Shown piece by piece: positions 45,940 through 57,536 of a stretch of 64,000 bases of DNA. Position 1 is the stretch's first letter. Each line of letters begins with the position of its first letter. Source of the DNA: Persicaria tinctoria. Its lineage: Eukaryota > Streptophyta > Magnoliopsida > Caryophyllales > Polygonaceae. The notes beneath the pieces are model-generated. The model saw only the letters and a program-made list of their open reading frames with translations. It was not told the DNA's origin and did no database searches. The translations under genes were made by a program, and so were the position numbers. The DNA lies in NCBI GenBank assembly GCA_037127255.1, contig JBANSL010000008.1, forward strand, positions 41,553,373 to 41,617,372, in the 5' to 3' direction.

Positions 45940-46920
45940 TCATTCGTTTTTTTTTTCTTTTTTTTTAGTGGTGACATTTTTGTGATGCTATTTTTTACTA
46001 TTTTGATGCCATTTTTTATTACATTTTATTTTCACTTTGATGCCACTTTTCTAATGAAATGGTTTGATTACACTTTTTTAATGTCATTTTTTTCAAACCT
46101 TGATGACATTTTTTGTTTACTGTGAGGTCACGTTGACCATTGATACCATTTTTTTTTACTGTTGACTACTGATGACACTTTTTTATGTCAATTAGAAAAA
46201 TGGCACCAACCATTCCGGAATGGCTCACCGGAAAGGACTTGTGGGTAGTACCCATAGGTCTCCGGTTCGAACCCCGGAATTGCCGCTCTTTATTTACCAA
46301 TTCAAAGAAAAATGGAACCATTGATGCCATTTTTGCTTACTGTAGTGTTTTGATGACATTTTTTTAATGTGTGTTTTGATGCCATTTTTCTAATGTAATT
46401 ATTTGATGCAACATTTTTAATCAAATCGTTTGATGCCACTTTTTTTTTAATTTAATCAAATGTATATCAATATATTTTCATCGATTCTACTTTTTTACAC
46501 TGATGACACGTTTGTAATTACACTTCATTGATGCAACTTTTTCAAAATAGTGTTTTGATGCCATTTTTCTAATGTAATTATTTGATGTAACTTTTTTAAT
46601 CAAATCGTTTGATGCAACTTTTTTTTAATTTAATCATTTGTATATCGATATATTTTCATCAATTATACTTTTATTCACTGATGAAACGTTTGTGATTACA
46701 CTTTATTGATGTAATCACTTATGGTGACATGTTTATTACATTTTTATACATTTGATGACACAAGACCATGAAATGTGACCAAACTTCGTTGATGACGTCT
46801 TTTATTAATGACTTTTATTCATTGATTACATTTGTGATTACACTTATTTGATATCAATCATTTTGTGATGCCATTTTCTATTGATGCCATTTTTATTTGT
46901 AACATTTTTTTACAAGAGGA
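45940..46920. repeat. Degenerate array rich in GATGCCATTTTT / GATGACATTTTT
   Basis: Dozens of imperfect units of about 20-35 bp built on TGATGCCATTTTT, with variants GATGACA, GATGCAAC and GATACCA. A longer unit (GATGCCATTTTTCTAATGTA, then ATTATTTGATG) recurs near 46,380 and 46,558. Just before it, 45,880-45,935 has palindromic GACCGGTCAA copies. Units are too diverged for a simple satellite. Confidence 0.65.
46202..46284 (+). other. tRNA-like / SINE-head-like sequence with A and B boxes
   Basis: TGGCTCACCGG (46,221-46,231) resembles a polymerase III A box, and GGTTCGAACCC (46,264-46,274) is a near-perfect B box inside a CTCCGG-TTCGAAC-CCCGGA T-arm. The outer GGCA and TGCC can pair. The spacing of about 33 bp between boxes fits a tRNA. 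It sits inside the GATGCCATTTTT array with no obvious SINE body or A tail. Confidence 0.45.
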
Positions 46921-47558
46921 AATTTGGTGAAATTACTAAAATTTGAGTGTAAATGCTTATACCAAGTCATTAGACATCCCAAAAGAGCATCCTATTTTTT
47001 GCAGTAGAAAAAAACCCACAACTTCAAAAGTTATAATAAAAAAGGCAAGAAATAGAGAGCGTGAACAACATTCTAACATTTGAACAACATCTATTGTGTA
47101 GTTTGAGTGTGTATGAACATGTGAGTTCTTCAAGCACTTAACCACATGATTACAGTGAGACAAATGAACCCATGATCGATCAACATTCTAAACTTCATGT
47201 TCACTGCATAATCCAATTAGAGCACAAAAGTATTTACTACCTCGTGACATTTAGGTATGATTAAACACGATGGACAAATAGAGAAAAGAGGCCAACTACA
47301 ACTGTAAACTTAGCATTACAAAATCTTACAAGGAAACCAGCAGCATCAACCTGCCATGGAAGGTGGGGTCGTGGGGAAACCACAGATAATTAACCTACAT
47401 ATACACATAATAAAGCCAACAAAAAGTGGAATTTCTGACGCTTGGTGTGATATATATTGAATAGTTAACTGAGACAAGCAACTTAGGATCCACAAGTGAT
47501 GCTCAGTTCAAAATCTTCGGTCCATGGGAATACTGCCACCTCAAAAAGAAACAGCTGA
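46921..47558. other. Spacer, no gene recognised
   Basis: AT-rich with only short ORFs. Possibly the ancestral 3' flank of the DDB2 relic immediately to the right. Confidence 0.3.
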
Positions 47559-48361
47559 TTATCGCCTTCTGTGCTTCTTGGAAGCTAACTTGAACTCGAT
47601 CCATTTGCTTTTCAACTTGTTGATAGTGCTAAACATATCATCGTCAGAGTCACTTTCATCCTTGGGGTGCTTCCTAGGTTTGTGCTTCCCAGATTTCTTC
47701 TCAGTTTTATCAGACACAATAATCTTATGCAGTAACTCATCCTGTTGCGGGAGATCAGATTTGTCGTTTGGCTTCCAGATGAAAAGGGATCTACATAATG
47801 TAATGTAGCTATTCACAACCCAGTTCATGAAGCACATATTTCGGCAGAAAGAGGAACTATTGAGGACCTTGCAAAGAACACATTTCAAAATAGCAGTGAA
47901 ATGGAAACAAGACAATGTGAGGATAAGTAGAGCACACCTTGAGCTACCAGATGCCAAAATATCATCCCGGGGATGTAGCTTATTTACTGGACCGATGATG
48001 GTAATATTTGAGTTCATCACTTCTGCGACCAGCTGTCATGTACTGACATCTATGAAATCAATGGGATGCAATGCAATGCCATTATGGTTCTCACTTATAT
48101 AACGACCAATAACCACAAGGGATTCCAATGGATCCTGTTTATATATCAAATATGAAACCCTTCAATCCTCTAGTAAGACAAAACTTGATTAGAAATTTAA
48201 TAGCATCCAACAAATAATAATAATGTGCATACCTTATTCAGCTCGGAAAGGAGTCAGATGTCTATTGAAATCATGATTGTGCACAATTTCTCGACTTGGG
48301 GCATCTAAATTTCCATAGATCGAATCCCAAACACGAATTCGATTATCTTGGGATGTAAAAC
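47559..48361 (-). pseudogene. DDB2: DDB2 (damaged DNA-binding 2) C-terminal relic, last three exons
   Basis: Minus-strand exons 48361-48233, 48134-47938 and 47790-47559 match the end of plant DDB2, a WD40 protein that recognises UV photolesions and recruits the DDB1-CUL4 ligase. Readable blocks: DNRIRVWDSIYGNLDAPSRE and FNRHLTPFRAE; then [37 protein letters not shown]; then SLFIWKPND and a lysine-rich acidic tail (DESDSDDDMF) ending RRR-stop. Splice sites are intact. Two stop codons break it: TAA directly after FRAE, where the family has Trp, and TGA after DFIDVST, where it has Gly. The N-terminal zinc finger and first blades are not in the window. Identification is by recalled family sequence. 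Confidence 0.75.
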
Positions 48362-48997
48362 CTGCAATTGCAAACGAACAAAACTAAGTCTATGTAGGTT
48401 TCCCAAAAGATGAATATGAATGATGTACAGAGGAGAGAAAATCAACTATAAAATATCAGTCAACTATAAAACTTGATATTGGGGCTGTTGAACAGGACAC
48501 TGCACAAGGAAAGGGCTTTTTTTTCCTCTCTCTGCCTTTCAACATTGCACCATCATTCCCAAGTACTATCCCACAAGCAAATTTCAAGCAATCAATTTCT
48601 AGATTCCAGATTTTGTCAAAGTGGACTCAATCAGAAGCATTCAAGAATCAATGTTGTGTTGCTTAAGAACTAAACTCCATAACTTTCAGGTTTACAGTAA
48701 AACTTGCCGATTCACATTCAAATCCAACGGTAAGCATATTCATATTATAAAACAACAATCGTCCACTGCCACCAGTCATGTTCTACATTTTTGTAATTAA
48801 CACATAGAGACCATGTGTTAAACAACACTTCCATAAGTGATAAGTCCACTCGTTTAAACAGATGACCAGTGATTCCAAGTGCATTACATTAAGTATTTCG
48901 TATGAACACAAAAACAAATCCATTCAATTCATATCACTCTTAATGTTCAAATGAAACACAATTTCAGAATCGATAGAGGCAATCTAGTGCATTAATG
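48362..48997. other. Spacer left of the hAT element
   Basis: Probably former intron of the DDB2 relic (the acceptor borders 48,361) grading into unassigned sequence. No coding block of upstream DDB2 exons could be read. Confidence 0.3.
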
Positions 48998-49005
48998 ATT
49001 GGCAT

Positions 49006-50514
49006 TAGAGCTGGCAATTCGGGTCATCCGGTCGGGTTCGGGTCGAACACATTCGGGTCGGGCACTGATGAGTCGGGTCAACTCGGGTCAAAATTTCTGT
49101 GTCGGTCTTGGTCGGGTTGGGTCGGGTAGGGTTCGGTCAAAATGAAATTTAGATTTGTCGGGTTTCGGTCAAAATCGGGTTGTACCCATTCGGGTTTTCG
49201 GTCAGAATTGGGTCGGTCTCATTCGGGTTTCGGGTCGGTACTCGGGTCGGTCTCATTCAGGTTTCAAGTAGAAGCGGGTGAGGTCTACATTTGTTTTGTA
49301 CTCTTAATCGTTTGAATTGAATTTGTTAAATCATGTTCATTCGACGTTTGGGACTTTCGGGTAATCAATTTTATTAAATCGGATATGTAATTCATGTTAT
49401 TTATGTATTTCAAAAATTATTTTAGTAAAATTAAATATGATTCAATATATAATCTACTCATTGGCTCGTAAGCTCCAATGTTGTTAAAAACACAATTCGA
49501 TCCTACGATTCCGACGATCCTACGATCTAAAAATGGAAAAACCATCCTGATTTTTTTTTTGCGATTATAATATAACGATCCTATAAAATGTCTATTATAA
49601 AAAATTTATAATATTTATCCTTTATATCTAAGAAATTTGTAATATATTTAGTTGATTTATATTATATTTAGTTTATTTTTAAAATTTGACAATCTTTATG
49701 GATATTTTTTATGATTTAACATAATATTTATCTAATATTAAACATATTAACTTCATTTAAAAAAAATTAATCCATGGGTTAGTAAACTCATTCTATTAAT
49801 CATTAATGTCATTGAAATTTGGCAATATATTGTTATCAAAATCATACTTGATTCCCTATCTAAAATATAATTCACGTTATTATATTGTTATTTGTGTCTT
49901 TCAAAAAGTAGTTTTCAAAATAAATTTCACTACGTATATGATTCAAGTTATAATATCCTCATTGAGTTACTGCTATGGACTTTGACTTATTTTGTTTTGT
50001 TTCTAAACTGTCATCAAATTTACAAGTTATGGTAAATTTAACTTTGTTCAATGGAATGCACTTACGCACTAATGATTTTAAATTTTCATTTTGATCAATG
50101 AAAATTTTATTTTGTTTAGAAATAGCATTAACTATCAATAGCTCGATACTAGATTACAATAATTTTTTTTGTTAGTATAAATGTATAATAAATATATATA
50201 TATTTAAGGATATTCGGGTCAGGTTGGGAGTCGGGTCAGTCGGGAGTCGAGTCGGGTTGGGAGTCGGGTCGGTTGAGAGTCAGTCGGGTTGGGAGTCGGG
50301 TCGGGTTAAAATTCGGGTCGGGTTGGAATTCGGGTCGGGTTCGGGTTGAGTCGGGTTTGCCTGTATTCGGGTCACTTCGGGTTTCGGGTCAACATCGGTC
50401 GGGCTCAGGTTAGGGTTCGGGTTATGCATAACGCCAAATTTTCGGGTTCGGTCGGGTTTTGGGTCGGGTGAGTCGGTCGGGTTTCTCAGGTCGGATCAGG
50501 AATTGCCAGCTCTA
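49006..50514. mobile_element. Non-autonomous hAT-type element with GGGTC subterminal repeats
   Basis: Exact 8-bp duplication ATTGGCAT at 48,998-49,005 and 50,515-50,522. The ends form a 15-bp inverted repeat TAGAGCTGGCAATTC. TAG-type ends and an 8-bp duplication fit the hAT superfamily. Dense CGGGTCGGGTT-type repeats fill 49,020-49,270 and 50,215-50,500, in mirror orientation overall; the centre is AT-rich and non-coding. 1,509 bp. Confidence 0.85.
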
Positions 50515-50571
50515 ATTGGCATACCCAGTTCTCCTTCTTGATCGAAAGACAGTACTTCACCAGTTCACCAT

Positions 50572-50617
50572 TATAAAGGCCGAATATATTTTATATATTA
50601 TTTTATTATGATTTAAT

Positions 50618-50656
<39 letters not shown>

Positions 50657-52263
50657 TATAATAGCCGGAGAAAACTCGTCCTCGAGCACAAATTTGATCC
50701 AAAAAAAAATCGTTCCGGCATAATTTTAAAACTTGAGATTTTGACGGATTCCATTTTCACCTTCGGGCTTCGAGTAGAGAAATTTAATTTAATACGAATT
50801 GTTTGAGAATTATTTAAAGATTTTGGTTTGAAATTTCGCTAGAGTCGAGATTAACGGGTTTTGAATTTGAATGTCGGGTATATTATCTTTGCATTTAGGT
50901 TGGGACACATATGTATTCCTCTCTTTTTCTTTTGTTTCTTTCTCCTCTCTCTCTTCCTCTCTCTCAGACTACTGTTCGGATTCCCTTGCCCATTTACCAT
51001 TTTCAACTAGCAACAATTGGTCCCCTCCCTTCTTTGTCCTTGCCTGAAACAGCCAGGCCTCTCACCCTATATGGCCTCCCCTCCTGCAACTTCTTATTTG
51101 TTTTCTTCTCTTACATTTAACCTTGTAAAACACACGAAACTTTCTCTGCATTCCACAAGAAAACCCAGGGGCGCCACCACTAAGAATTGGCCACACATTC
51201 TCCCATTTTGCTTCACCACCGCCAGAAACCATCACCGAATCCTCCACCATCATCAGTCGCCGCCGATATGGAGAAGAACGCCGTCCGTGAAGCCACCACT
51301 GATGGTTGGCGGTTACCGGAGCAATAGCTTCGCCGCCGCCGAGGAGAAGCCACACCCAGCTCCCTGTTCTTGCCGAAGAGAAGAAGAAGATGACAAAGCA
51401 CAGGCGACTTAGGAGCCTTCTCGCACCCGCCGGAAACCCCACGAGCATCCCCCTCCTCTGTTTGAATCCGGCACGGTAAACCTTTGATTTCTCTGTTCTT
51501 TGTTTCAAACCTACGTAAAAGTTGATTTTTTAAGCCTTTCCCACCGTCCAAGGCCAAGAACGAGCAGTTCCTCTTGTTGACGGAGCCGAATCGATTCCGA
51601 GCGCAGAACCTCGCTCCCTTGTTTCGTTCGAAGGCGCCAAGAAAGCTTTCCCCTCCGCCATTGCAGCCGGAGCTTCCCTCAGGGATATGCCTTTTCGCAT
51701 TGTCTTGGGCCCCTTACGGTATTTCTGCTTATTATTACAACTAGGAGCATGCTGGTGTGTTTGACTTTTGTGCTGCATTAAAGCATCTTTATTAGGTATA
51801 GCACATACTATGTGGCCCCAGCGAGGACTGCCGGTCCCGCATGAGTGGCTCGATTTGACTCATTTCTCCGTTCTTCTTTTAAAGGTATTTTTTGCAGATT
51901 TGAGTGTTTGATGTCTATATGACGGGGTTCCCTTTTAGCGAATCGAAGAACCTGGCTAATTCTATAATTCGTTATAAATGATAATCACCCACTTATGATT
52001 TGGTTTTTACCCGGCTCTGCCGTGGCACTTGTATCTTTAACTTGCTTCCGCTTTATTTCCGTTTGAAATGGATTCCACGACATAGTCTTAGGACATGTTA
52101 AGGGTACCCAATGGCCCTTCGAGGTCTTTTAGGGTTTGAAATCCCTCTTTCTACTAATCTTAAATGAGTTGGAAACCTCGACCCGTACCTGGATTGCAAG
52201 ATCCGAACAAGGGGTTTTATCCCTTGAAACGTAACCCGGAAATCATAATTCTGGGCCGTTACA
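50572..52263 (+). repeat. 5' LTR, internally deleted (1,692 bp)
   Basis: Matches the 3' LTR closely from both ends but lacks about 1.23 kb corresponding to 58,618-59,847; the join lies at about 51,680 (CTTCCCTC/AGGGATATG) with TC shared at both deletion edges. Also carries an (AT)n expansion at 50,621-50,651 that the 3' LTR lacks. Confidence 0.9.
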
Positions 52264-52267
52264 AAAA

Positions 52268-52279
52268 TGGTATCAGAGC
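52268..52279 (+). other. Primer-binding site (initiator tRNA-Met)
   Basis: TGGTATCAGAGC, the standard plant LTR-retrotransposon complement of initiator methionine tRNA, begins 4 bases after the LTR end. Confidence 0.9.
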
Positions 52280-55200
52280 TGAGGTTGTGCAATTCGGGTA
52301 CGCAAGGGTCGAGTGTATGTTTTGGAAAACCGCCCATGAGTTTCAAAGGACTTGAAAGGATTTTAAGAAGGGCAAAATGAGCTTAAGATGCCTAACCGAA
52401 ATTGGATTAAGTAATGAACTTGACTTGTAATAAAAGAGGAAAAACCGACCAAACGGGGACGCGAGTGGGTAGTAAAGGCGCTAGACCACCCCTATTGGGT
52501 GTAGTTGGGAACCGTAGGCAAAATATCAACTTGTTCTTTACAGATGGGGTGGGAGACACCAAGGAGATCATTATGAGTGTTATTAACTGATTTTGTGCTG
52601 AATGTTTGCTATGCTAGAGATCTGATTGGGATGCCTTAACTATGAAATGTGCATTGACTTACCTGTGCAAACGGGATAGCGGGAGTGCCTTTCTTTCTAC
52701 ATTGTCAATCCCAGCTTGTGTGAAACAACCCCTTCCACTATGTTAACTCCTTGACGGTTCTATCTAGCCTTTCCCTTGATGTCAGTGCCTTCCACGGGGA
52801 ATTGGGTTGGTAAACACATTGTGTCGGGGATCATGGTTGGATATTAAGTTTGTTTGAGTGAGTGTTGGAAGTTCTTGATGTCACTTTGAGTCAAAAGTAA
52901 GGTGTTTTTGGGGCCGTCTTTCCTTATTCTTATGATGACCAACCAGTGTCTTCTTACGAAGAAGAGTCATACCGAAGTCCCACGGGAAAGAGGGGTGATG
53001 AGTCGGTTGGAAAAAGTTAATGGTTGCCCTTAGGGATCTCCGTACGGTTGTAATGATGACTCTCTCTGAGTTGCATGACATGATCTAATAGCCTCCTGCA
53101 TATACCTTGCGAATGACCATTAGTATAGGCTGCTCATGCTATTACATATGTGATTGATTATATTGTTTAAGTCTCGTGTTGTGTCTTGCCTTCTATAATG
53201 ACTTTATGTTGTTATAGCATGTTTACTTAGCCTATTGATCGTATGATTGATTGGAAGGATGAACCTTATGATGAGAACCTACATGATCGTTATTTCCTAT
53301 TTGATTAGGTTTATGATAGTGTGATCAAATCTCCTTTGTATGAATGCTTGTAGATGATTGCCTTAGCATGCTGGGTGCTGATGTGTCAATGCTTATTGTC
53401 CTTTTGTGACAAGAATCCATAGTATGCCGTATGTTCTTTATTCGTCAGATTAATTCACGTTGGTTGTTTTGCAATTTGTATTGTTGTGTGATTACTTGCG
53501 TTGGATGGAGAATATGTGGTATAATTGAGTCTTGAGAATTGCATGTTTTATCCTAGTATGTGTTGATTTGAGCTCATGTCCCCGTATTCTAGTCGTATTG
53601 CCATTACTTAAACTCGTGTTATACATCGTAAAACCTTCCTCATGTTCTATATTGTTGGAATGTGATAGAATTGACTTCTTATGTGTCGCCATGATTAGTT
53701 GTATGCATGTATCGTATGTTATGATAAGCCTTTAGCATCATGTGGGATCCTTAATTGTGACTCTTGTGAATTTATATCTTGCCTACCTTATTGCGGATTT
53801 TCTCTTGAGCTAGGTCCCTGATAGTGTGATCCTTTCCCCTTTTTCTATCATCTTAGATTGTTCTACCCATTGTAATTAGGTTGATGTTGAATTCGATGAT
53901 CGATTCGCTTCCATGATGGTCTATCCTAGCATGCTTACATGTCATCGCTCAGTAGTGTTTCCTCATTTACTCTGTGATATAATCTCGTGCTTGTATGAAC
54001 ATATGACTTGACCCCTCGCATGATCACACACCACGTTACATTATGATTTCGCACACGCATGACACCTGAATGTTAGGATGAATCTAATCGCATTATATTG
54101 ATTGTATTCATGTTCGATAAGTGCCAGTAGTGTCATGTAGGGCTTATGATTCCCAATATGACTCGTAAATGATCACGCGGTGTACTTGTTCTATGATGTG
54201 ATGACTATTGTACCATATATGTGCTATATGATGGTTCGTTGTTGGCATGATTATAATCTATCGCCCATGTTGTCTTTCTTGTTACTTTTGATGATGCCTC
54301 ATGTTTCGTGAATATTATGTTGAGCTCCTCTCAATGGCTCTTGACTATGCTTGTATCACATCATATATCGCTAGTACCATGTAGGACCCATGCTTTCTAA
54401 ATGTATCTCGTCATATGATTACGTGTCATACTTGACCTATTATATGATCATTGTGTTAGATGAGATAGTTACTATGTTGCTTCTATATGTTCTCGTATGA
54501 TGCATACACTAAGCTCGTACATTGTTCATATATGTGTTAATCGTGATACCCATTAAATCCCGCATATCTTGCTTAAGTTGCTAGGCATATCTACTTTCAT
54601 GGATAATGGACTACTATCTTGTCTCGTATGCATCCGTGTAGCACTCGAATATGTCTTTTTGGAATGAATGCGTAAGTCGTGCTCCTTGAGATAGGTACAT
54701 GTTAGTGTGAATTAATATGATTGATATGCCCCGTGATGAATTTGTGTCTACCTGTCACAATTGCAACCTAATAGACCTCCATAAGGGCGTTGTTGCTATC
54801 CTCGGGTTAGAGTCTAGTCTCCGGTATTGTCGTCTTTAGTTGTGGTCCGTGGTTGTCCCCGAAAGGAATTTGGGTTGTCTTCTCTTGTCACTCCCCTATC
54901 TCTGCTAACTTGAACTCCTACGCGATACGTTGGATGAGCGACCGCATGAAAAAGGGAACAAGAAGTTAGGTAGCAATAGAGCAGCGCAGAGAAAGCGTGG
55001 GCCCATAACCCACAGGCCTCAGGATCAACAATGTCGTCGAGACGAGCACGTTCTGAGAATCGCGGTTACCGGGTACAATAGGACTTGCAGACGGTAGTGT
55101 CCTCCGTTCTAATTGCTAATCCTTCTGAATTTGTTGATGGTGATATTGCATTAACCTAGCGATTAGATTACGTGTTGGTGTGCTGACTTGATGATGATTG

Positions 55201-57536
55201 TTGCCTGACTGCCTGTTGTCTATGATGATATGATTTGATGAATTATAGATCTCATGTACCATGATGTCTTGACTTGTTGCTACGCTGAGTTGCTAAGCAT
55301 GATTTGAATTCCTTTGCCTGTAAAATGTGAACTACATATGTTAAGAGGCCTGAATTGTATCTGATAAGGTTATAATGCAACATGTCAGCTTGATTTTATT
55401 ATGTTCATATATGATGTTTGCGATGGTTATTGAGCTTGATGGTAAACTGAGACTTGTTAAACCCATGATGTTATATTTATGAATGCTAGTTGATATGAGG
55501 TAGACCTTATGTTTGATGATTTCCATGATCTCTTCTTCTTTAAACCTGTGGGTGAGGTCATTTGGTAGCGTGGTTGGAGAGTGCTGAAAGAATTTTGGGC
55601 GGTTGGGATGATCGATGGTGTTAGAAGGTGAGTCGCGATAGAGGGATGTTGTCTTAGGTAAGACTGAGTGAGCTTTGAGATTTATGAGAGGCAATGTTGG
55701 TGGTTTTGGTGAGCTTCTAGGTGATGTTGGTTATGCTTGTGGTAACTTGGGAAGTGTAAGTAATGACCTTGTGAGTATTGAGGACATAGTATGAGACGGT
55801 ACTCGGGTGTGAAGTTAGAGATAGGAGTTGAATTCTTATAGGTGGATGGTATGAGGTAGTGCTTGGTGGAATGAGAGGCGAGATTAGAGTATCAAAATGA
55901 ATTGGGATTCCTTAGGGAATTTTGTCTGAGTTGATGTTGGTGAGTCCAGAAGGAGGTTGGTATGGGCTTGGGAATTGGAATCGGGCGAGTGAGAATTGTG
56001 TTTTATTTTGGCTGGTGATGATATGAGGATTTTCTCAATTATGTGATTTATTAATATGTACTGGCATGACGTTAGATAGCGACCATGATGAATCTGATAC
56101 AAAATGATATTACATGTTGTTATGCAATATTGAAATCTAGTTGGTAGTGACAAGTGTTACCATGATATATTACTGCTTTGTTATCCTGCTATGTTGTTTT
56201 AGCAGCATGTTAGGACGTGATGTGATATGATATATGAAGTAATGATGAGTGTGAACTATGTGATAATGATGTACCATTATGTGGAAGCATGATGTTTTAT
56301 TATGTTATAGTAAGCATGATGATGTATTATATGGTTGACTAGCATGATTATTGATTTTGTAAATGATGAATATGACTTGATGTATGGACATGACTTGTAT
56401 ATATGAGATAGTGGTGCATGATTTCTAAATAGTCATTACATGGTTTTGTGACGAGTTAAGGTGATGTCTTTTAGAGTTTAGGGCATATTGACATTGTGAT
56501 GATTTATATACTGTTTGATATTCCTTTTTCTGAATCTTAATAGCATGACCTTGTTGTATTGATATGTTAACGTGATGAATTTGTTCTACTTGTATTGCGA
56601 TGTTGATATACTACCGTGAGATTTGGTGTAATAACTCCATGACACCTAACCCATTGACTTCTTGACATGTGTGCTTGCGTGATGAGTTATGAGAATTCGA
56701 TAATGCGTTTGTGATGCCTTCAGTATGATATAGATATACCTTATGATTCGTGATATGATGTTGAGACTTTGTCATTGCTTTTGGCGTGTTTTGAGAGGAT
56801 GGTATGATTTATGTTATGGGTAAACATGTTATGCGGTTACGATGTCGATTGGTTGATATTATCATGATTGATGTTGAGGATTGTCATATGAGAGGGGGGC
56901 TGATGATGTTATGAGTTGATGAGTTGATTAAATTTTGTTCCTGTTGAGTTGAGAATGATGATGGAATGATTCTGGAAACTAGAAAGAGAATATGGGATTA
57001 GCCCTTAGAGGTGGATGATTCCACCTCACGTGATCTGAAATTGCTTGTCTAAAAGTTGGTTGGATTTGAAGATTTTGAACGGTTTTTGAAAAAGGGCTAG
57101 CGTGGATTTTAAAGGAATAAACTCTATCAAGAATTTCAGTTATTTCAAGGCCAATCCTTCCCTTCACAAAACTCTTTTGAACTTTACAAAACTGGATTTA
57201 CATTATGACGTCTCACGAAGTGGATACAAGCATTTTATAGGAGCACTTATAGATTGCTTGCTAAGACCTAGTCGGGAGGTTATGATGCTTTTGAGTTATG
57301 ATATAACCGAGAAGTCGGGGTAAGGATGTGATAGGGGCCCATATCACATACTTATTACGGCCAATTGGGAATATCATGATCACGTCGAGGATACTATGAG
57401 AATCTCATATGGGCCCTTATGAGGTGCTTACGGGATCTATGGCATGATCCTCGGACTCACCGATTTCGAATTCCTTCCTTTTGCTTTAGAATGATTTTAG
57501 TCTCGGGGACGAGACTTGTTTTTAGAGGTAGATGAA
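52280..57536 (+). other. LTR element internal region without pol
   Basis: A long T/G-rich leader with many ATGATG and TGATATG phrases and stops in all frames. At 55,031 a short frame begins MSSRRARSENRGYRVQ then stops (TAG); after the stop the frame continues QTVVSSVLIANPSEFVDG. This may be the start of a former gag gene. No later gag, zinc knuckle or pol motif is seen. A CTCGGGGACGAG-containing segment lies at 57,500-57,514, ahead of the 3' LTR. Confidence 0.5.

Noticed and set aside
45940..46920. CRISPR-like or simple satellite array
   Set aside because: Units vary in length and sequence, there are no regular spacers, and the DNA is nuclear plant DNA.
29567..48361. Functional cluster of DDB1-CUL4 WD40 receptors (AMBRA1-like plus DDB2)
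   Set aside because: DDB2 here is a disabled fragment 12 kb away beyond transposons; proximity is most likely chance.
50911..51778. Overlapping ORFs on both strands within the 5' LTR, repeated at 57,812-58,645
   Set aside because: They are copies of the same LTR sequence, low-complexity (Ser/Pro/Leu or Arg-rich), with frames on both strands and no recognised domain.
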